64,000 nucleotides of DNA, taken from DATARH01 sp036489765 (GTDB lineage: Bacteria; Pseudomonadota; Alphaproteobacteria; ATCC43930; CGMCC-115725). The notes beneath the pieces were generated by a model. That model ran no database searches, was not told the origin of the DNA, and was given only the letters and a program-made list of their open reading frames with translations. Shown piece by piece: positions 17,758-25,785 of the stretch. Position numbers and translations under genes: made by a program. The stretch is from contig DASXFE010000078.1 in assembly GCA_036489765.1 (NCBI GenBank), forward strand, positions 1 through 64,000. The letters are read 5' to 3'. Every line of letters starts with the position of its first letter. Within the stretch, counting starts at the first letter, position 1.

Positions 17758-17850
17758 CGTCAGTGCCAGCGAAGCGGAGCAATCTCGTGCCGACGGAGGC
17801 TCCCCCGATCGAGACTGCCGCGGCGCTGCGCGCCTCGCGATGCCAGCGCC
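17758..17850. repeat. Dispersed repeat, family 2, inside the ccm operon
   Basis: The stretch between ccmG and ccmH follows the same pattern as the element at 49040-49140: on the minus strand it reads CATCGCGAGGCGCGCAGCGC, then a CGGGGGAGCCTCCG hairpin core, then GATTGCTCCGCTTCGCTGGC. This is a common intergenic mosaic element in alphaproteobacteria. It stays open in the ccmH frame and would give a spurious N-terminal extension. Confidence 0.6.
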
Positions 17851-17853
17851 AGA

Positions 17854-18387
17854 TCATTGCTGGAGCCGCGTGACTAGCGGCAGGATCGTGCCGTCGATGT
17901 CGGCCCGGGTCAGTGGGCCGACATGCTTGTAGCGAATGCGCCCAGCGCGATCGATAAGGAAGGTCTCGGGTACGCCGTAGATGCCCCAGTCGATCCCGAC
18001 AGCGCCGCTGTCGGCGCCGATCTGCGTGTAGGGGTCGCCGAGCTTGCCGAGCCAGCCGAGCACCTCGTCGGGCTTGTCCTTGTAGTCGATACCGTAGATC
18101 GGCACGCGTTTCTTCCCAGCCAGCGCCATCAACGCTGCGTGCTCCTCGCGGCAGGGCACGCACCACGAGGCGAAGGCGTTGACGAGGCTCACATGGCCCT
18201 TGAGAGCGGCGTTCGACAGGCCGTCGCTGCGGCCCGGAAGCGGGGGCAGGGAGAATTGCGGAGCCGGCTCGTCGATCAGCGGCGACGGCAAGCTCATCGT
18301 GTCGATACCGAGCCCGCCGTACAACGCCGCGGCGATCAGCCCGAACACGATAAGCGGTGCGAGGGTGGCCCAGCGCAGCCGCTTCAT
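17854..18387 (-). CDS. ccmG: Thiol:disulfide interchange protein CcmG/DsbE
   Basis: Periplasmic, membrane-tethered thioredoxin that passes electrons to the heme-handling thiols, 177 residues. It starts with a basic tail and one membrane anchor (TLAPLIVFGLIAAALYGG). The redox motif is FASWCVPCREEHAALM (WCxPC) near residue 75, and the cis-Pro loop reads YGVPETFLID. The FSLPPLPGRSDGL segment is the family's glycine-proline loop. Its start (ATG 18387) overlaps the ccmF stop (ATGA), indicating translational coupling. Confidence 0.95.
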   Translation of the reverse strand: MKRLRWATLAPLIVFGLIAAALYGGLGIDTMSLPSPLIDEPAPQFSLPPLPGRSDGLSNAALKGHVSLVNAFASWCVPCREEHAALMALAGKKRVPIYGIDYKDKPDEVLGWLGKLGDPYTQIGADSGAVGIDWGIYGVPETFLIDRAGRIRYKHVGPLTRADIDGTILPLVTRLQQ

Positions 18388-20375
18388 TCGGCCGCCTGTA
18401 TCCCGGCCGGAGCCGCCGCGGTCCGGCGCCGCGTCGGAGCGCCCACCCGGTGACGCCGGTCGGTCAGCGACACCATCCCGCCAAACGCCATCGTGAGCCC
18501 GCCGAGCCAGATCCACGGCACCAGCGGGTTGTAGTAGAGCCGCAGCGTGTAGGCGCCCTTGCCGTCGCTGTCGCCGATCACGGTGTAGACATCGGCGAGG
18601 AGGTTGGTGCGGATCGCGACATCGGTCGAGGTGCCGTCCTCGACCGCATAGAAGCGCTTTTCCGGCAGCATCTCACGCACCAGTTCACCGCCGCGCATGA
18701 GGCGCATATGCGCGCGGGTCGCGGTGTAATCGGGACCGCGAACCTGATCGACCCGATCGAGGACGATCTGATACCCGGCGAGATCGAACGAGTCGCCGGG
18801 GTGCGCGGAAACCACCTTCTGCTGGGTCCAGGCGACCGAGCCGGTGATGCCGGCGAGGACGACCGCCATCCCGGCATGGGCGAAGGTCATGCCCCAGGCC
18901 GCGCGCGGCAAGCGGATCGCCCGGCGCAGCGACACCGCGGCGGGCTCGCGGAAGAGGCCGATCCGGTCGGCGAGCTCGATCACGGTGCCGGCGAAGAGCC
19001 ACGCCGCGAGCGCGAGGCCGCATGCCGGCCACACCGATTTGACCCCCGCGAGCACCAGCGTCGCCGCCACCGCCAGCGCCGTCGCGACAAAGGCGAATTT
19101 GAGCCGAAGCAGCGCCGCGCCCAAGTCGCCGCGCTTCCACGGCAGCATCGGCCCGACCGCCATCGCGATGAGGAGCGGCACCATGATCGGGCCGAAGGTC
19201 AGGTTGTAAAAGGGCGGGCCGACCGAGACGCGTTGGCCGCTGACGACATCGAGGAAGAGTGGGTAAAGCGTGCCGAGAAACACCGTCGCCGCGGCGCTCG
19301 CGAGGAGGATGTTGTTGAGGAGGAGTGCGCCTTCGCGCGAGATCGGCGAGAAGAGGCCGCTCGGCGCGAGGCGCGGGGCGCGGATCGCGTAGAGGAGGAG
19401 GGCGCCGCCGGTGTAGACGCCCAAAAGCAGGAGGATGAAGACGCCGCGCCGCGGGTCGGAAGCGAAGGCGTGAACCGAGGTCAACACGCCCGAGCGGACG
19501 AGGAAGGTGCCGACGAGGCTCAGCGAGAACGTCACGATCGAGAGGAGGATCGTCCAGCTTTTGAGCGCCTCGCGCTTTTCGACGACGAGCGCGGAGTGCA
19601 ACAGCGCGGTGCCGGCGAGCCAGGGCATGAACGACGCGTTCTCGACCGGGTCCCAATACCACCACCCGCCCCAGCCGAGCGTGTAATAGGCCCACCAGCT
19701 TCCCATCGCGATGCCGACCGTCAGCGCGCACCAGGCCGCCAATGTCCACGGCCGCACCCAGCGCGCCCACGCCGGATCAACCCGCCCCTCGATCAGTGCC
19801 GCGATTGCAAAGCAGAACGAGATCGAAAATCCGACATAGCCGAGATAGAGGCAGGGGGGGTGAAAGGCGAGACCGCGGTCCTGCAGGATCGGATTCAGTC
19901 CCGCCCCATCCACCGGGGCCGGGACGATCCGCAGGAACGGGTTGGAAGTCAGCAGGATGAAGAGGAGGAACCCGACCCCGATCATGGCCTGCACCGCGAG
20001 TACTCTCGCGCGCATCGCCGGCGGCAGGTTGCGGCCGAAAACCGCGACTGCGGCGCCGAAGAGGCCGAGCATGAAGACCCAGAGCAGCATCGAGCCTTCG
20101 TGGTTGCTCCACACGCCGGCAATCTTGAACAGCATCGGCTTGTTGCTGCTCGAATTGGTCGCGACGTTGACGAGCGAGAAATCCGACACGGCGTAGGCGT
20201 GCATCAGCGCGAAAAAGGCGATCGCGATAAAGAGGAACTGCCCCAGCGCGGCCGGCCGCGCCACGCCGATCAGCGCCGCATCGCCGCGCGCCGCGCCGAC
20301 GAGCGGCAGCACCGCCTGCAGCGCGGCGACGCACAGTGCTAGCACAAGGGCGAAATGCCCGATTTCTGTAATCAT
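18384..20375 (-). CDS. ccmF: Heme lyase subunit CcmF
   Basis: Large polytopic membrane protein of the CcmF/CcmH/CcmI heme lyase that attaches heme to apocytochrome c, 663 residues. The WWD heme-handling motif is present, WGGWWYWDPVENASFMPW at about residue 230, with conserved His in TALLHSALVVEKREALKSW. About 14 membrane segments are spread along the chain. It leads the ccmF-ccmG-ccmH-ccmI unit, each gene overlapping the next except across a repeat. ccmABCDE are not in the window. Confidence 0.97.
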   Translation of the reverse strand: MITEIGHFALVLALCVAALQAVLPLVGAARGDAALIGVARPAALGQFLFIAIAFFALMHAYAVSDFSLVNVATNSSSNKPMLFKIAGVWSNHEGSMLLWVFMLGLFGAAVAVFGRNLPPAMRARVLAVQAMIGVGFLLFILLTSNPFLRIVPAPVDGAGLNPILQDRGLAFHPPCLYLGYVGFSISFCFAIAALIEGRVDPAWARWVRPWTLAAWCALTVGIAMGSWWAYYTLGWGGWWYWDPVENASFMPWLAGTALLHSALVVEKREALKSWTILLSIVTFSLSLVGTFLVRSGVLTSVHAFASDPRRGVFILLLLGVYTGGALLLYAIRAPRLAPSGLFSPISREGALLLNNILLASAAATVFLGTLYPLFLDVVSGQRVSVGPPFYNLTFGPIMVPLLIAMAVGPMLPWKRGDLGAALLRLKFAFVATALAVAATLVLAGVKSVWPACGLALAAWLFAGTVIELADRIGLFREPAAVSLRRAIRLPRAAWGMTFAHAGMAVVLAGITGSVAWTQQKVVSAHPGDSFDLAGYQIVLDRVDQVRGPDYTATRAHMRLMRGGELVREMLPEKRFYAVEDGTSTDVAIRTNLLADVYTVIGDSDGKGAYTLRLYYNPLVPWIWLGGLTMAFGGMVSLTDRRHRVGAPTRRRTAAAPAGIQAAE

Positions 20376-20512
20376 GCGGCGAATCTTGTACGAGCCGCGT
20401 GGCCTGCCGGCAACAGCGCCGCGTGTCGCGCCCTCGCGCCTCGCCGCTCCGCGCCCTCATCCGGCTCGCTAGGCTCGCCGGATGAGGGCCGAGCGCGGCG
20501 AGGTGGCGGGCC

Positions 20513-21193
20513 CTACAGCAGCATCTCCGTCAATTCCGCCGGCATGCTCAGCATCGGGTAGTGGCCGGTGTCGAGCTCCGCGAACGGGGCGCCGAGCTTT
20601 TCGGCGGTGCGCCGCTGGTGGGCTTCGCCGGGGTTTTGCGCGCGCTTGCACCATATGACGCTCGCCTTCCACTTCTGGTCCCAGAAGCTGTCGAGCTTGA
20701 CCGGGCTGTCGTAGATCCCGGTCGGGTGCATCGTATAGCGCTCGAGCACCCAGGCGCGGTTCTTCGGGTCGAGATCGGCGAAGAGGCGGTTTTCCGCGTC
20801 CTCGCGGGTCGGGCCGGTCACGATCCCTTGCGTGATGGATGAGGAGCGGACGATGTCGCGGATCTTCTCGCCGCTCAACAGCGCCAGCGCATCGACAAAG
20901 ACGAGCCGGCCGATGCGGTCTCGGGCCATCTCGGCGACCCGGCAGGCGACCATCCCGCCCGAGCTGGTGCCGACCAGCACCACGTCGTGCAGGTCCTCGT
21001 AAAACAAAAGCTGCGCGATCTCGTCGGCATGGGTCTCGGTGTTGATCCCTGCGCGAACCTGATCCTTGCGCTCGCCGCAGCCGTCGAGGCTCGGGGCATA
21101 GACCGCGTGGCCGGCGGCGCGCAGCCGGGTCGCCACATCCTTCCAGATCCAGCCGCCCTGGTACGAGCCGTGGATCAGCACATAGGTCGCCAT
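20513..21193 (-). CDS. Alpha/beta hydrolase
   Basis: An intact alpha/beta-hydrolase of 226 residues. The oxyanion-loop region is TYVLIHGSYQGGWIWKDVAT at the N-terminus, the nucleophile elbow is VGTSSGGMVAC (Ser about residue 80), and the base is the His of ELDTGHYPMLS near the C-terminus. The start at 21193 has AAAGGAGAAAA upstream. This HGSYQGGW form is typical of the salicylate-esterase-like/EstB group acting on small esters. It is 13 bases downstream of the SDR gene on the same strand, so the two are co-transcribed. Confidence 0.9.
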   Translation of the reverse strand: MATYVLIHGSYQGGWIWKDVATRLRAAGHAVYAPSLDGCGERKDQVRAGINTETHADEIAQLLFYEDLHDVVLVGTSSGGMVACRVAEMARDRIGRLVFVDALALLSGEKIRDIVRSSSITQGIVTGPTREDAENRLFADLDPKNRAWVLERYTMHPTGIYDSPVKLDSFWDQKWKASVIWCKRAQNPGEAHQRRTAEKLGAPFAELDTGHYPMLSMPAELTEMLL

Positions 21194-21206
21194 GTTCTTT
21201 TCTCCT

Positions 21207-21974
21207 TTATGAGCCACCGCCGGTGACGTCGATCGTCTCGCCGGTGACGAAATCGGCATCCGCCGAGGCGAGGAAACAGATGACGCGCGCCTGGTCGACA
21301 GCCTCCGCGACGCGGCGCAGCGGGGTTTTGTCGATCTCGGCGGCCTTCGCCTCCTGGCTGCGCCGTTCCCAATGCGGGCGGATGCGCTCGGTCAGGGTGA
21401 CGCTGGGCGCGATCGCGTTGATGTTGATGCCGTAGGGGCCGAGCTCATAGCTGAGCTTTTTGGTGAAGGCGATAATCCCGCCCTTTGCCGTCGCATAGGC
21501 GGCGGATGACGACACGCTACGTCCGCGCCCGGCGATCGAGGCGAGGTTGACGATCTTGCCGCTGCCCTGCTTCTGCATCGCCGGCACGACCGCGTTGGTA
21601 AAGAGGAACGTGCCGTTGAGGTTGAACTGGATCAGCTTTTCCCAGTCGTCGAGGCTGAGCTCGTGCATCGGCCGGCCCGGCCTGTCGATGATCGTGCTGC
21701 CGCCGACCGCGTTGACGAGGATGTCGATGCGGCCGTGCTCCTTGACGACCGCGTCGACGAGGTCGCGCACCTGCTGCGGGTCGAGCGCGTCGCAGACCCA
21801 GCCTTGGGCGCGGCCGCCGGCGGCGCGGATCTCCTCCATCGCCTGCTCAAGCCGGGCCTCGTTGTTGTCGACGCCGACGATGATGGCGCCCTCGCGGCCC
21901 ATGATGTCGGCCGTCGCGCGGCCGATCCCGCTCGCCACCGCAGTGATCAAGGCAACCCGATCGGTGAACCGCAT
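21207..21974 (-). CDS. Short-chain dehydrogenase/reductase (SDR)
   Basis: NAD(P)-dependent classical SDR, 255 residues. The dinucleotide loop reads ALITAVASGIGRATA, a departure from the canonical TGxxxGIG because the first Gly is Ala. An acidic D at the end of strand 2 (VGVDNNEARL) suggests NAD preference. The structural NAVGG, the catalytic Ser (NLASIAGRGRSVSSS) and YATAK are intact, and the C-terminus has the family DADFVTGETIDVTGG. GGGAAGCC precedes the ATG. It is divergent from the luciferase-like gene 84 bases away. Substrate unknown. Confidence 0.92.
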   Translation of the reverse strand: MRFTDRVALITAVASGIGRATADIMGREGAIIVGVDNNEARLEQAMEEIRAAGGRAQGWVCDALDPQQVRDLVDAVVKEHGRIDILVNAVGGSTIIDRPGRPMHELSLDDWEKLIQFNLNGTFLFTNAVVPAMQKQGSGKIVNLASIAGRGRSVSSSAAYATAKGGIIAFTKKLSYELGPYGININAIAPSVTLTERIRPHWERRSQEAKAAEIDKTPLRRVAEAVDQARVICFLASADADFVTGETIDVTGGGS

Positions 21975-22057
21975 GGCTTCCCTCTCCCGCTTCCCCCGGG
22001 CGTCTTCAGCGGGCATTCTGAAGGGCGAGCGATCCCTGTCAACGCGCGAGGCAAGAA

Positions 22058-22879
22058 ATGCAGATCGGAATCCACCTGCCGCATGCCGGCAGCCAGGCGT
22101 CACCTACGCTCATCAAGCGCCACGCGCAGCGCGCCGAGGCGCTGGGACTGAGCGACGTGTGGGTCAGCGAGCACATTATCGTGCCGCGCGCGCAATTCCC
22201 GCGGTCGCCCTTGTTCTACGATCCGGTGCTGACCTTGACCTGGGTCGCCGCCGTCACCGAGCGGGTGCGGCTCGGCACCAGCGTGCTGGTTTTGCCGATG
22301 CGCCATCCGCTGCCGTTGGCGAAGGAATTGTCGACGCTGCACAACCTCTCGGGCGGGCGGCTCATTTGCGGGGTCGGAGTCGGTTGGCTGGAGCCGGAAT
22401 TTGCCGCGCTCGGCAGCCCGTTCCACGAGCGCGGCAAGCGCATGGACGAGGGGATCGCGATGATGAAGGCGGTATGGTCGCAGGACCCGGTGACCTTCGA
22501 CGCCAAGGTGATCCCATCGGTCATCAAGGACATGACGATGCTGCCGCAACCGATCAGCCCGATACCGATGTGGCACGGCAGCCGGTCCGAGGCGGCGCAC
22601 AAGCGCACGACCCGAATCGGCGACGGCTGGCACGGCAGCCAAGTCAACCCCGAGCAGGCCGCCGAGGTCGTCAAACGCCTGCGCCGCGACCGTCCCGAGC
22701 CATCGTTCACGATCTCGGTGCGCTATCACTGGGACGGCAAGGATGTCGGGATGGCCAAGGACAGCGTCGCCGCCTACGCAGCCGCCGGCGTCCAGCACAT
22801 CATGGTCCACCCGCAAGACCGCGAAGTCGATGATTGGGACACGGTGATCGAGGGAGTGGGAAAGCTGGCGGCTGGCTAA
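22058..22879 (+). CDS. Luciferase-like (LLM class) flavin/F420-dependent oxidoreductase
   Basis: TIM-barrel flavin-dependent oxidoreductase of the bacterial luciferase family, 273 residues. Typical segments are MQIGIHLPHAGSQASPTLIK, RAEALGLSDVWVSEHIIVPR, LGTSVLVLPMRHPLPLAKEL, LSGGRLICGVGVGWLEPEFA and MWHGSRSEAAHKRTTRIGDG. It is closest in style to the TIGR03619-like group; whether the cofactor is FMN or F420 cannot be told. Its last 80 bases overlap, on the opposite strand, an extended C-terminus of the PIN-domain gene. Confidence 0.9.
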   Translation: MQIGIHLPHAGSQASPTLIKRHAQRAEALGLSDVWVSEHIIVPRAQFPRSPLFYDPVLTLTWVAAVTERVRLGTSVLVLPMRHPLPLAKELSTLHNLSGGRLICGVGVGWLEPEFAALGSPFHERGKRMDEGIAMMKAVWSQDPVTFDAKVIPSVIKDMTMLPQPISPIPMWHGSRSEAAHKRTTRIGDGWHGSQVNPEQAAEVVKRLRRDRPEPSFTISVRYHWDGKDVGMAKDSVAAYAAAGVQHIMVHPQDREVDDWDTVIEGVGKLAAG

Positions 22880-23306
22880 TTCGCCAGGGGTTTTCCCAAC
22901 GCAGGCTGGGGAAGCAGGCGAAGTCACGGTCGGCGGAGCAGAGGGTCAGTCCGTGCCCGATCGCCATGGCCGCCAGATGGGCGTCGTGGACGAGATCGGC
23001 GCGGGCACCGGTCGCCGCGACCAACTCGCCCAGGATTTCGGGGTGGCGCTCGGTCGGCGCCGGAACCCACACGCGAGGCTGATCGAGCCAAGCGACGACT
23101 TGGCTCCAGGCGTCTGCGATCGGCACAGGCCGCGTCAGCGCCCGCGGGTTGGTCACGACCCGCAGGAACGCCAGAAGCGTCTCCCACGGCAACCCGACGC
23201 CGCGGATTCCGGCGAGTTGTCCATTGAGCCAATCCCTGGCTCGCGGATGCTGAGCAAACCCTTCGATCGATGCGTAGATAAGCAGGTTCGCGGCGATCAG
23301 GATCAA
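22800..23306 (-). CDS. PIN-domain (VapC-type) toxin with damaged active site
   Basis: A 168-residue PIN-domain protein. PIN proteins are RNases that use a cluster of four acidic residues to hold Mg. Three are visible: the Glu in PWETLLAFLRV, and the Asps of ADLVHDAHLAAMAI and CSADRDFACFP. The N-terminal Asp is missing: the family start MI(L/V)(L/V)DANxLIYA reads here MILIAANLLIYA, with Ala in place of Asp. The C-terminus runs about 27 residues past the usual end, into sequence antisense to the neighbouring gene, so a stop codon was probably lost. The TTG at 23306 overlaps the antitoxin stop. It is probably inactive. Confidence 0.85.
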   Translation of the reverse strand: MILIAANLLIYASIEGFAQHPRARDWLNGQLAGIRGVGLPWETLLAFLRVVTNPRALTRPVPIADAWSQVVAWLDQPRVWVPAPTERHPEILGELVAATGARADLVHDAHLAAMAIGHGLTLCSADRDFACFPSLRWENPWRISQPPAFPLPRSPCPNHRLRGLAGGP

Positions 23307-23548
23307 CGGAACGCCTCACCCTCGATCAACGCGAGCACCTCGGCGACATTGTCGACGTTGTCGAGCAAAGGCGGGCCTGCATCGAACGTCTTCATGCGAA
23401 AGCGATCGCGCCTCGGCTCCGCGACGAGCTGCTTCAGACCCTGCCGGAGCGCGTCATTCACAAGGCTCTTCAGGCTCCCACTGCGTTCTTTCCGAAGCCG
23501 TTGGAGCTGAATGGCGATGTCTGGGTCGATTGTCAGGGTAGTGCGCAT
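23303..23548 (-). CDS. VapB-type antitoxin
   Basis: An 81-residue protein with a ribbon-helix-helix start: MRTTLTIDPDIAIQLQRLRK, then a second helix SLVNDALRQGLKQL, and a variable C-terminal tail ending in VAEVLALIEGEAFR that would wrap the toxin. The MRTTLTIDxD N-terminus is highly typical of antitoxins paired with PIN toxins. The start at 23548 is used; codons upstream are not family-like. Its stop overlaps the toxin start (TTGA), as expected for a toxin-antitoxin operon. Confidence 0.9.
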   Translation of the reverse strand: MRTTLTIDPDIAIQLQRLRKERSGSLKSLVNDALRQGLKQLVAEPRRDRFRMKTFDAGPPLLDNVDNVAEVLALIEGEAFR

Positions 23549-23613
23549 GACGCATAAATCGGTCGGTTGATGTCTTGATGTCAAAGCCGCGAGTCTACTT
23601 GGAGAAAGCCGCC

Positions 23614-24420
23614 ATGCCGACGTTCAAGCCGACCCCTGACCTCGATATGCATTACTCGGTCGATGACTTCACCGACCCGTGGACCAAGCCCGAGACCCTG
23701 CTGATGCTGCATGGGAATGCCGAAAGCGGGCTCGCGTGGTGGCGGTGGGTGCCGAAACTGGCGCGGCGGTACCGAGTGGTGCGGCCGGATATGCGTGGGT
23801 TCGGGCAATCGACGCCGATGCCGCGCGACTATCCCTGGACACTCGACCGGCTAACCGAGGATTTCTGTGCGCTGATGGATCATCTCGGCGTCGACCGGTT
23901 TCATCTCGTCGGCGCCAAGATCGGCGGCACGATCGCCCGCGCCTTTGCCGCGCGGCGGCAGGACCGGGTCAAGACGCTGACCGTCGTCGGTACCCCGCCG
24001 CCGTTCCGCGCCGAGGCCGCCGCCAATGTCGAGGCGACCGTCAAGATGTTCGAGGATCACGGAGTCGAATACTGGGCGCGGCAGAACATGGCCAACCGGC
24101 TCGGCAGCGCCTTCCCGAAAGAGGGGTTCGATTTCTGGGTCGCCTATATGGCGCGCACCGCGGCGTCGACGCAGATCGGCTTTATGCCGACGATCGCGGT
24201 CGCCGATATCCGCCCCGACATCCCGAAGATCAAATGCCCGACCCTGGTCGTGACGACCGAGGAAAGCGGGCTCGGCTCGGTCGCGGCGATGCGGGAATGG
24301 CAGGAACAGATCGCCGGGTCTGAGCTCGTGGTGTTTCCGGGGAATTCGTACCATGTCGCCGCGACGCATGCCGATGAGGCGGCGGATGCGACGCTGGAGT
24401 TTCTCGGGCGGCGGGGCTAG
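23614..24420 (+). CDS. Alpha/beta hydrolase with Lys at the nucleophile position
   Basis: Alpha/beta-hydrolase fold protein of 268 residues. The HGN oxyanion region (LLMLHGNAESGLAWWRWVPK), the RPDMRGFGQS strand, and a C-terminal His (NSYHVAATHADEAAD) are in place. The nucleophile elbow, normally GxSxG, reads LVGAKIGGTIA: Lys replaces Ser/Asp/Cys. The codon is AAG. So a classical acyl-enzyme mechanism is not possible unless the active site was remodelled. GGAG lies 9 bases before the chosen ATG; an upstream in-frame ATG (23575) lies too close to the vapB promoter region. Function unknown. Confidence 0.88.
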   Translation: MPTFKPTPDLDMHYSVDDFTDPWTKPETLLMLHGNAESGLAWWRWVPKLARRYRVVRPDMRGFGQSTPMPRDYPWTLDRLTEDFCALMDHLGVDRFHLVGAKIGGTIARAFAARRQDRVKTLTVVGTPPPFRAEAAANVEATVKMFEDHGVEYWARQNMANRLGSAFPKEGFDFWVAYMARTAASTQIGFMPTIAVADIRPDIPKIKCPTLVVTTEESGLGSVAAMREWQEQIAGSELVVFPGNSYHVAATHADEAADATLEFLGRRG

Positions 24421-24453
24421 CCCTCACCCTGCTCGCTGCGCGAGCTGTCCATC

Positions 24454-24511
24454 CTCTCCTACAATGCGGGCGAGGGGTTGAGGCGGCCCCGTCGCCCGCA
24501 TTGTAAGAGAG
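24454..24511. repeat. Long inverted repeat between genes
   Basis: A near-perfect stem of about 24 bp: CTCTCCTACAATGCGGGCGA (24454) with the inverse TCGCCCGCATTGTAAGAGAG (ending 24511). It sits inside an outer CCCTCAC...GTGAGGG pair (24421 and 24529). The element fills the gap after the Lys-hydrolase gene and could end transcription or be a mobile palindrome. Confidence 0.75.
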
Positions 24512-24564
24512 GGTGGCCGAAGGCCGAGTGAGGGTCCGGCCGCGACACCACGGGAGGACGCCAG

Positions 24565-25737
24565 ATGTACAAAGCCACTGCCGACAAGATGCTGCCGACC
24601 TCGATCATCGGCTCGCTGCCGCGGCCGGCTTGGCATACGGCGCAGATCGGGTCGAGGAATTTCCTCGAAGCGATGGTCAATTCCCGATGGCGCGAGCAAT
24701 ACGAGGATGCGGTGTCGACGCATTTGCGGGCGCAGGAGGTCGCCGGGCTCGACATCTGCACCGACGGCGACGCGCATTACGACGAGGAGATCGGCGGGTG
24801 GAGCTGGCAGAGCTATCCGCTGACCCACATGGCCGGGTTTTCGCGCGAGGCCGCGCTGACCGTGCCCAGGGTCAACCTCGCCGCCGTGCCGCGGGGGCTC
24901 ATTCTCCACGATCAGCTCGAGGCGCGCGTCGTGCCGCGCATCACCGGGCCGATCGGGCCGGGCAACCTGCAATATTCGGCGATGTGGAAGGTGGCGCAGC
25001 GGCAAACCCCGCGCCCGGTCAAGTTCGGCACGATCATGCCCGAGCTTTTGGCGGCGGCGGTCGAGGACGATTACTACAAGGACCCGGTCGAGCGCGTCTG
25101 GGCGTTGAGCGAAGCGATCAACCAGGAGCTCACCGGGCTCGCCGATGCCGGCTGCCCGGTGATCCAGATGGAGGAGCCGCAGATCCACATGGTGCCGGCC
25201 CGCGGGAAGCCGTTCGGCCGGCTGGAAATCCCCGATCTCGTCAAGATCTTCGCCAATACCGTCAAGGGGCTCCGGGGGAAGACCGAGGTGTGGTGCCACA
25301 CCTGCTGGGGCAACCCGGCGCAGCAGCGCATCTTCCGCGACGTTCAGAGCTATCAGCCGACGCTTGAGGCGCTCAACGAGGTCGATGCCGACGCGCTGAC
25401 CTTCGAGACCTGCTCGTCCGGCACCGGCGACCTCGAAGCGATCGGCCGGATCGTCAGGGACAAGAAGATCGTGATCGGCGTCATCGACCACCACACGCTG
25501 CAGATCGAGCGCCCCGACCAGGTCGCCGACATCATCCGCGAGGCGCTGAAGCATATCCCTGCCGAACGGCTGGTGATCTCCTCCGATTGCGGCATGGGCC
25601 GCGAAGGCATGAGCCGCCGCCATGCACAGTACAAGATGGTCGCGATGGTGCTCGGCACGAACATCGTGCGGAAGGAGCTGGGGCTGCCGGAGGCGGTGTG
25701 TCCGGCGGCAGACCAGCGGTATTCGTTGGCGGGGTAG
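24565..25737 (+). CDS. Cobalamin-independent methionine synthase (MetE C-terminal)-like protein
   Basis: A 390-residue zinc TIM-barrel protein of the MetE C-terminal family. The zinc ligands are visible: WCHTCWGN (H and C), the Glu in QMEEPQ, and the late Cys in ISSDCGMGRE. The N-terminal IIGSLPRPAW opening is characteristic. It is half the size of true MetE, lacking the N-terminal barrel. Proteins of this type in catabolic neighbourhoods often act in methyl- or thiol-transfer to small substrates, not in methionine synthesis. No operon partner is close. Substrate unknown. Confidence 0.88.
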   Translation: MYKATADKMLPTSIIGSLPRPAWHTAQIGSRNFLEAMVNSRWREQYEDAVSTHLRAQEVAGLDICTDGDAHYDEEIGGWSWQSYPLTHMAGFSREAALTVPRVNLAAVPRGLILHDQLEARVVPRITGPIGPGNLQYSAMWKVAQRQTPRPVKFGTIMPELLAAAVEDDYYKDPVERVWALSEAINQELTGLADAGCPVIQMEEPQIHMVPARGKPFGRLEIPDLVKIFANTVKGLRGKTEVWCHTCWGNPAQQRIFRDVQSYQPTLEALNEVDADALTFETCSSGTGDLEAIGRIVRDKKIVIGVIDHHTLQIERPDQVADIIREALKHIPAERLVISSDCGMGREGMSRRHAQYKMVAMVLGTNIVRKELGLPEAVCPAADQRYSLAG

Positions 25738-25775
25738 ATTTTCCCCTCGCCCGCCTGCGGGAGAGGGGAAAAATC
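25737..25775. terminator. Bidirectional terminator between convergent genes
   Basis: Inverted repeat GATTTTCCCCTC / GAGGGGAAAAATC immediately after the MetE-like stop codon, with A and T runs on both sides. It lies 11 bases before the end of the converging ThDP-enzyme gene. This is the clearest intrinsic bidirectional terminator in the window. Confidence 0.75.
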
Positions 25776-25785
25776 AGACCGGGTG

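Noticed and set aside
18357..20342. A 661-codon plus-strand frame opposite ccmF
   Set aside because: Repetitive RDRHRD-type composition and no motif; it is the shadow of ccmF.
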